Part shown: in pieces, positions 59,323 to 64,000 of the stretch
How positions within the stretch are numbered: position 1 is the first letter of the stretch
Layout: every line of letters begins with the position of its first letter
Origin: an uncultured Vibrio sp.
GTDB lineage: Bacteria > Pseudomonadota > Gammaproteobacteria > Enterobacterales > Vibrionaceae
Direction: 5' to 3'
Assembly (NCBI GenBank): GCA_947504195.1
Contig: CANNGN010000012.1
Coordinates: 1-64,000, forward strand
Length of the DNA stretch: 64,000 nt
Notes under the pieces: generated by a model
Told to the model about the DNA's origin: nothing
Databases searched by the model: none
What the model saw: only the letters and a program-made list of their open reading frames with translations
Made by a program: the position numbers and the translations under genes

Positions 59323-60066
59323 ATGAATACTAGTAACAATTCTGAACATCAACGCATCATCGTTCTCGATACTGAAACGACGGGGATGAACCAAGAAGGT
59401 GGGCCTCATTATGAAGGTCACCGGATTGTCGAAATCGGCGCGGTAGAGATCGTTAATCGAAAATTGACTGGACGCCACTTTCATGTCTATTTAAAACCTG
59501 ATCGCGCCATTCAAGAAGAAGCCATTAATGTTCACGGTATTACAGATGAATTTCTTCTAGACAAACCCGACTATGCGGATGTCCATTCTGAGTTTATCGA
59601 TTTTATTAAAGACGCAGAGTTGGTTGCACACAATGCACCCTTTGATGTCGGCTTTATGGATTATGAGTTCTCTAAGCTTTCGGGAAATACTCTGAAAACA
59701 GAACAAATTTGTCAGGTGACCGATACGTTAGCAATGGCTAAGCGTATCTTCCCCGGGAAACGTAATAACCTAGACATTTTGTGTGATCGTTATGGAATAG
59801 ATAATTCGCATCGGACGTTGCACGGCGCATTACTCGATGCGGAAATTCTCGCCGATGTCTATTTGTTGATGACTGGTGGGCAAACCGCGCTCCAGTTCAC
59901 TTCGGCAAATCAATCTTCTGATGGTAGTGGGGGAGAAACAATAAAACGCTTGGTCAGTGGTCGAAAAGCATTAAAGGTTTTGCCTGCATCAGCCGATGAA
60001 TTACAAGCACATCAAGAACGTTTGGATTTGGTTGAAAAAAATGGCAGCTGTTTGTGGCGCCAATAG
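59323..60066 (+). CDS. dnaQ: DNA polymerase III epsilon subunit (proofreading exonuclease)
   Basis: 3'-5' proofreading exonuclease of DNA polymerase III. 247 residues. DEDDh motifs: VLDTETTGMN, VAHNAPFDVGFMDYE, and HGALLDAEILADVY. The beta-clamp binding peptide QTALQF follows at about residue 187. C-terminal region binds DnaE. Starts back-to-back with rnhA; the stop is 10 bases before the next gene. Confidence 0.97.
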   Translation: MNTSNNSEHQRIIVLDTETTGMNQEGGPHYEGHRIVEIGAVEIVNRKLTGRHFHVYLKPDRAIQEEAINVHGITDEFLLDKPDYADVHSEFIDFIKDAELVAHNAPFDVGFMDYEFSKLSGNTLKTEQICQVTDTLAMAKRIFPGKRNNLDILCDRYGIDNSHRTLHGALLDAEILADVYLLMTGGQTALQFTSANQSSDGSGGETIKRLVSGRKALKVLPASADELQAHQERLDLVEKNGSCLWRQ

Positions 60067-60076
60067 GAGTAGAACT

Positions 60077-61336
60077 ATGCTACGTACCATAGTGATCATT
60101 GTTGGACTTATGACGAGCCTATGGAGCGTTGCCGCCTCAGAATCTACGCTTTCTCTTCTCGATAACCGCTTTAGAGTTGATCCAACGATAGAGCAAATCA
60201 CTTTTATGATATATCGCAGTAAACCGTCTAAATCGGTGGTGTTAGTGCGTCCTGATGGTGCTAAGTATTATGCGAGGCGTCACCCTGATAATGTACGCTG
60301 GTATCAAGAATCGTCGATGGATATTATTTCTATCGACTCTCCGATGCCGGGACCTTGGCAAGCTGTTGGTAAAGTCACACCTAAAAACAACATTACATTA
60401 ATTTCCAATTTAAAATTGACGTCAGATCAATTGCCCAAACGAATGTATCAGGGTGAAGAAGTTAAATTTACTGCCCGTTTAACTTCCGATGGAAAACCTT
60501 TGGAATTAAGGGATTTTTTAGATCGCGTCAATTTGAGAATAACATTTACTAAGTATGTAGAAGACGAAGAGTTATTGGTCAAAGAAGCTCGTCCAGAATC
60601 AATTTTGGTGGGAGAGTTTCTTGACGATGGCACTGGGTTTGATGAGTATCCAGGCGATGGAATATTTACCGTCGGGATTAAAGTGGTGGCTGAACCCGGA
60701 AAGTATAGGGTGAGGATTCTATCGGGAAATGGCGTTTTTTTGAGATCGGTAGAACAGGTCGTTTTGGTCTATCCAACGCCGGTTTCAACCAGTTTTATCC
60801 AAGCTCGAGTTGAAACTAACGATCATCATGTGGTTTTTACGGGTGATGAAGGAACAATAAAGCCCGGCAGCCTAATGGCTCACATAGAACATTCTAATGC
60901 CTTTAATGATACTGAATATATTGAAGATCAAGCTTCTGAGGAAGGAAGAACCATCAACCTGGCAATTCCTAACTCCGGGAAACTGGGTAACTATAAATGG
61001 TCTGGACATATCTATGCCACAGAACTGCCTTCCGAGCGTCCACTCTCTTTTGCGACTCCGGAATACTCTTATAGTGTGGTTAAAGAAGTTGACTTAGAGC
61101 AAGCGCGCAAACTAAAAGAGGAAGCTCTAGAGCGACAGCGCCTGCTTGACGAAGAAGAGGCGATGATCCGCGCTCGAGAAAAGGAGCGTAAAAAACGATT
61201 AATTTATATTGGTGTTGGCAATGTTGTTGTCATTATTCTTGGTCTCATTATTTGGTTTGTGATCCGTAAAATCAAAGCGAAAAAAGCCAAAAAAGTCGAA
61301 GAGCCAGAAATGCAACTGAATGTCCCCGATGAATAA
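60077..61336 (+). CDS. TIGR03503 family membrane protein
   Basis: A 419-residue exported protein of a family (TIGR03503) typical of Vibrionaceae and relatives; function unknown. Signal peptide MLRTIVIIVGLMTSLWSVAA. The large periplasmic part has beta-rich blocks (FRVDPTIEQITFMIYRSK, DGTGFDEYPGDGIFTVGIK). Near the C-terminus a charged coiled coil (about residues 340-375) leads to a single transmembrane helix (IYIGVGNVVVIILGLIIWFV) and a Lys-rich cytoplasmic tail. ATG 60077 has AGGAG at 60066 and gives the signal peptide. It may be co-transcribed with dnaQ. Confidence 0.82.
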   Translation: MLRTIVIIVGLMTSLWSVAASESTLSLLDNRFRVDPTIEQITFMIYRSKPSKSVVLVRPDGAKYYARRHPDNVRWYQESSMDIISIDSPMPGPWQAVGKVTPKNNITLISNLKLTSDQLPKRMYQGEEVKFTARLTSDGKPLELRDFLDRVNLRITFTKYVEDEELLVKEARPESILVGEFLDDGTGFDEYPGDGIFTVGIKVVAEPGKYRVRILSGNGVFLRSVEQVVLVYPTPVSTSFIQARVETNDHHVVFTGDEGTIKPGSLMAHIEHSNAFNDTEYIEDQASEEGRTINLAIPNSGKLGNYKWSGHIYATELPSERPLSFATPEYSYSVVKEVDLEQARKLKEEALERQRLLDEEEAMIRAREKERKKRLIYIGVGNVVVIILGLIIWFVIRKIKAKKAKKVEEPEMQLNVPDE

Positions 61337-61420
61337 ACTCGTAAGAATTTTTAATTGCTTATACAACTTAACGTAAGTTTGTAATCAGACTGGAAAATAT
61401 CACATTTCCCCCCTCGACAG

Positions 61421-61462
61421 ACAAGGTGTTTAAGGTAAACTCACTACTCTTAAACATCTTGT
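61421..61462. repeat. 14-bp inverted repeat upstream of gmhA
   Basis: ACAAGGTGTTTAAG (61421-61434) pairs with CTTAAACATCTTGT (61449-61462), one G-U, loop 14. It lacks a T tract, so an operator or 5-prime mRNA hairpin is more likely than a terminator. Confidence 0.65.
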
Positions 61463-61498
61463 ATTTCCAATCGCTAATGATTTAAAGAGAAGAGACTC

Positions 61499-62074
61499 AT
61501 GTATCAAGATCTCATAAAAAAAGAGCTTTCCGAAGCGGCAGAAGTGTTAAATCAATTCTTGAGTGACGAAAAAAATATTGCCCAAATTGAAGCGGCAGCT
61601 AAAGTGTTGGCCGATTCATTTAAGAAAGGTGGAAAAGTACTTTCTTGCGGTAATGGTGGTTCACACTGTGACGCGATGCATTTTGCTGAAGAGCTCACAG
61701 GGCGGTATCGAGAGAATCGTCCAGGGTATGCCGGTATTGCTATTTCTGATCCTAGCCACCTATCTTGTGTTAGTAATGACTTTGGTTATGATTTTGTTTT
61801 CTCTCGTTATATAGAAGCAGTAGGAAAAGAAGGCGACGTTTTATTTGGACTTTCGACCTCGGGCAATTCAAGCAATATTCTGAGAGCGATAGAAACGGCG
61901 AAAGCTCAAGGGATGAAAACCATTGCCTTAACAGGGAAAGATGGTGGGAAAATGGCTGGTACGGCTGATGTGGAAATTCGAGTGCCGCATTTTGGGTACG
62001 CCGATCGCATTCAAGAAGTTCATATTAAAATTATCCATATTTTGATCATGTTAGTTGAAAAAGAGATGGCTTAG
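61499..62074 (+). CDS. gmhA: Phosphoheptose isomerase
   Basis: First step of heptose synthesis for the LPS inner core: sedoheptulose 7-phosphate to D-glycero-D-manno-heptose 7-phosphate (also named lpcA). 191 residues, SIS fold. [46 protein letters not shown] and [16 protein letters not shown] are conserved. AGAGAAGAG precedes the ATG. In relatives fadE precedes it; here the TIGR03503 gene is the direct neighbour. Confidence 0.96.
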   Translation: MYQDLIKKELSEAAEVLNQFLSDEKNIAQIEAAAKVLADSFKKGGKVLSCGNGGSHCDAMHFAEELTGRYRENRPGYAGIAISDPSHLSCVSNDFGYDFVFSRYIEAVGKEGDVLFGLSTSGNSSNILRAIETAKAQGMKTIALTGKDGGKMAGTADVEIRVPHFGYADRIQEVHIKIIHILIMLVEKEMA

Positions 62075-62112
62075 CATGTTCATTGATCGATTAAAACAAG
62101 AGGTAGTAACGC

Positions 62113-62958
62113 GTGTGTGAATTGCTTGGTATGAGTGCTAATGTGCCAACCGATATCTGTTTTAGCTTTACTGGGTTGATGCAGCGAGGTGGTCGCACAG
62201 GGCCTCATCGTGATGGATGGGGTATTACTTTCTACGAAGGGAAGGGATACCGTACATTTATCGATCCAGAACCAAGCTGTCAATCTAAAGTCGCTGAACT
62301 GGTTCAAGCTTACCCGATCAAAAGTTGTTCTGTTATTAGTCATATTCGTCAGGCCAATCGTGGTGGAGTCTCTCTAGAAAACACGCATCCGTTTACACGG
62401 GAGTTATGGGGGAAATATTGGACGTTTGCTCACAATGGGCAATTAACTGGATATGATTCTCTCGATACTGGCCATTATCGTCCCGTTGGCACGACAGACA
62501 GTGAACTTGCGTTTTGTTGGTTATTAAAAAAACTTAATGAGCGTTTTCCTGAGCCGCCTGAAAGCATGGTGCCTGTTTTTGAGTATATTGCTCAATGCTG
62601 CGGTGAACTAAAGCAAATGGGAGTGTTTAATATGCTCCTATCAAATTGTGAGTATGTAATGACGTTTTGTACCAATCATCTTTATTGGATTACAAGACGA
62701 GCGCCGTTTGGTAAAGCGGTTTTACTTGATGAAGATGTTGAAGTTAATTTCCAAGAAGAAACCAGTCCGAATGATGTTGTTACCGTAATTGCAACTCAGC
62801 CTCTTACTGCAAACGAAGAGTGGCACCGAATGCGCCCCGGTGAGTTTAACTTGTTTCACTTTGGTGAGTTGGTCAATACGAATAGTGATCAACTGCAGCA
62901 TGTGCCATTTGCTGAGAAAAAGCCGGGAAATCAAGCTCCTCAAGCACCTTTAGAATAG
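62113..62958 (+). CDS. yafJ: Class II glutamine amidotransferase (YafJ-like)
   Basis: A stand-alone N-terminal-nucleophile glutamine amidotransferase domain of 281 residues; acceptor substrate unknown. The catalytic Cys is residue 2 (CELLGMSANVP), followed by RGGRTGPHRDGWGI, SHIRQANRGGVSLENTHPF and FAHNGQLTG. The GTG start at 62113 is fixed by the need for Cys2 immediately after it. gmhA-yafJ order is the same in E. coli. Confidence 0.92.
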   Translation: MCELLGMSANVPTDICFSFTGLMQRGGRTGPHRDGWGITFYEGKGYRTFIDPEPSCQSKVAELVQAYPIKSCSVISHIRQANRGGVSLENTHPFTRELWGKYWTFAHNGQLTGYDSLDTGHYRPVGTTDSELAFCWLLKKLNERFPEPPESMVPVFEYIAQCCGELKQMGVFNMLLSNCEYVMTFCTNHLYWITRRAPFGKAVLLDEDVEVNFQEETSPNDVVTVIATQPLTANEEWHRMRPGEFNLFHFGELVNTNSDQLQHVPFAEKKPGNQAPQAPLE

Positions 62959-63003
62959 CTGATAGACTGAATCTAGATAGGTCTTGGAAAAATGATTAGA
63001 AAT

Positions 63004-63035
63004 AAAAAAGGGTTGATATGATATCAACCCTTTAT
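63004..63035. terminator. Bidirectional terminator between yafJ and purN
   Basis: AAGGGTTGAT pairs with ATCAACCCTT (about 63008-63032) with A and T runs on both sides. Confidence 0.88.
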
Positions 63036-63052
63036 TTAGAGAATATTAAATT

Positions 63053-63694
63053 TTATTCCTCGCCCAAATAACCATGCATGCCTAACTCGATTCCATCAAG
63101 AAAGGCTTTTCCTTCGTGCATCGCAAGTCGGTCTTCTACAAACCATTTCGTTATGAGTGGATAAATTCGATGCTCTTCTGCTTGTACTCGAGGAGTTAAG
63201 CTCTCAACGGTATCGTCATCTAAAATAGGCACTCGAGCTTGAAAGATAACAGGTCCACCATCGAGCTGCTCGGTAACGAAATGAACACTGGTACCATGTT
63301 CTTCATCACCAGCATGAATTGCACGTTGGTAGGTATTTAGTCCAGGATATTTTGGCAATAATGATGGATGAATATTAATCATGCGACCTAAGTAGTGGCG
63401 AACGAACTCACCACTTAAGATTCGCATATAACCTGCTAGTATGATTAAGTCAGGAGCGTATTCATCGATTTGTTGCATGAGTGAATGATCGAACGCATCA
63501 CGAGTTTCAAATGAATTTGGATCCACAAACACGGCAGCAGCACCAGATTTCTTGGCTCGTTCTAAGCCATATGCCTCTGCTTTATTCGAGAACACCGCCG
63601 TGACTTTTCCAGTTGTAATCGTAGATTCACAAGCATCTAAGATAGCCTGTAAGTTCGAACCATTTCCAGAAATCAGTACAACAATACTTTTCAT
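63053..63694 (-). CDS. purN: Phosphoribosylglycinamide formyltransferase
   Basis: Third step of purine synthesis: adds a formyl group from 10-formyl-tetrahydrofolate to GAR. 213 residues. VVLISGNGSNLQAILDA (GAR loop), MRILSGEFV, INIHPSLLPKYPGLNT with catalytic Asn/His, and TEQLDGGPVIFQA with the catalytic Asp. ATG 63694 lies 3 bases after the purM stop. Confidence 0.97.
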   Translation of the reverse strand: MKSIVVLISGNGSNLQAILDACESTITTGKVTAVFSNKAEAYGLERAKKSGAAAVFVDPNSFETRDAFDHSLMQQIDEYAPDLIILAGYMRILSGEFVRHYLGRMINIHPSLLPKYPGLNTYQRAIHAGDEEHGTSVHFVTEQLDGGPVIFQARVPILDDDTVESLTPRVQAEEHRIYPLITKWFVEDRLAMHEGKAFLDGIELGMHGYLGEE

Positions 63695-63697
63695 TAC

Positions 63698-64000
63698 TTA
63701 TTTGATCTCTACTTGCTCTTCATCATCTTGTGCATTTGCGATAGAGCCAATTACCCACGCATTTTCACCTTCAGATTTGAGTAACTCAACGGCTGCATCA
63801 GCTTGGTCTTGAGGAAGCGCAATGACTAAGCCAACACCACAGTTAAATGTGCGATACATTTCGTGAGTGGTGACGTTTCCTTTTTCTTGTAACCAACTGA
63901 AGATGGCAGGCCATTCCCAGCTACTTCCATCAATAACGGCTTTAGTGCCTTGAGGAAGTACGCGAGGGATATTTTCCCAGAAACCGCCACCTGTAATATG
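63698..64000 (-). CDS. purM: Phosphoribosylformylglycinamidine cyclo-ligase (C-terminal part)
   Basis: Only the last 100 codons lie in the window; the start is to the right of the edge. The visible part has [30 protein letters not shown] and [15 protein letters not shown] and then the stop TAA at 63698-63700, clearly PurM, the fifth step of purine synthesis (AIR synthetase). It forms the purMN operon with the next gene, 3 bases apart. Confidence 0.95.
   Translation of the reverse strand, partial: HITGGGFWENIPRVLPQGTKAVIDGSSWEWPAIFSWLQEKGNVTTHEMYRTFNCGVGLVIALPQDQADAAVELLKSEGENAWVIGSIANAQDDEEQVEIK

Overview
The window is a stretch of the main chromosome of a gamma-proteobacterium, almost certainly a member of the Vibrionaceae. 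The evidence is a complete Na+-translocating NADH:quinone reductase operon (nqrABCDEF-apbE-nqrM), YajG/BolA next to it, vibrio-type Crl, FrsA and TIGR03503 proteins, and a gene order from nqr to gmhA that follows the Vibrio chromosome I backbone as I know it. Base composition is moderately AT-rich and even, and nearly every gene is a conserved housekeeping gene.

Layout. 1-3183 (minus strand): a secreted cyclophilin whose C-terminus runs off the left edge as a very long Ala/Glu/Lys/Gln hexapeptide repeat, then a YajG lipoprotein and the rRNA methyltransferase RlmG. 3349-11367: bolA, the Na+-NQR operon, its flavin transferase ApbE and iron-delivery factor NqrM. 11466-17146: SOS-regulated dinB, a CoA-disulfide reductase/rhodanese fusion behind a pair of palindromic operator-like sites, a YggN/DUF2884 protein, and pepD. 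17147-18012: a large intergenic region with a strong candidate small RNA gene (extended -10 promoter to intrinsic terminator). 18013-27813: gpt, frsA, crl, proBA, nrdR-ribD-ribE, ribH-nusB-thiL-pgpA. The ribBA gene that I expect between ribE and ribH in vibrios is not there. 27864-32252 (minus): a sulfotransferase-like accessory gene, glnD and map. 32470-52003: the rpsB-tsf, pyrH-frr, uppS-cdsA-dxr-rseP-bamA-skp-lpxD-fabZ-lpxA-lpxB-rnhB-dnaE-accA cluster, which makes translation factors, isoprenoid carriers, outer membrane proteins, lipid A and the replicative polymerase. 52121-64000: tilS, cytochrome c, glnB, yafD, mltD (five LysM repeats), gloB, a YafS-type methyltransferase, rnhA/dnaQ, a TIGR03503 membrane protein, gmhA, yafJ, and the purN/purM pair at the right edge. 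An acyl-CoA dehydrogenase (fadE) that I expect next to gmhA is absent.

Functional links: nqr genes with apbE and nqrM build one respiratory Na+ pump. The uppS-to-lpxB block and gmhA supply envelope lipids and LPS precursors, while rseP, bamA and skp handle outer-membrane protein quality. glnD and glnB, about 22 kb apart, are the sensor enzyme and PII target of nitrogen control. No prophage, insertion sequence, tRNA, rRNA or CRISPR array was found. The most unusual items are the cyclophilin repeat tail, the candidate small RNA upstream of gpt, the operator pair upstream of the CoA-disulfide reductase, and the recent LysM triplication in MltD.
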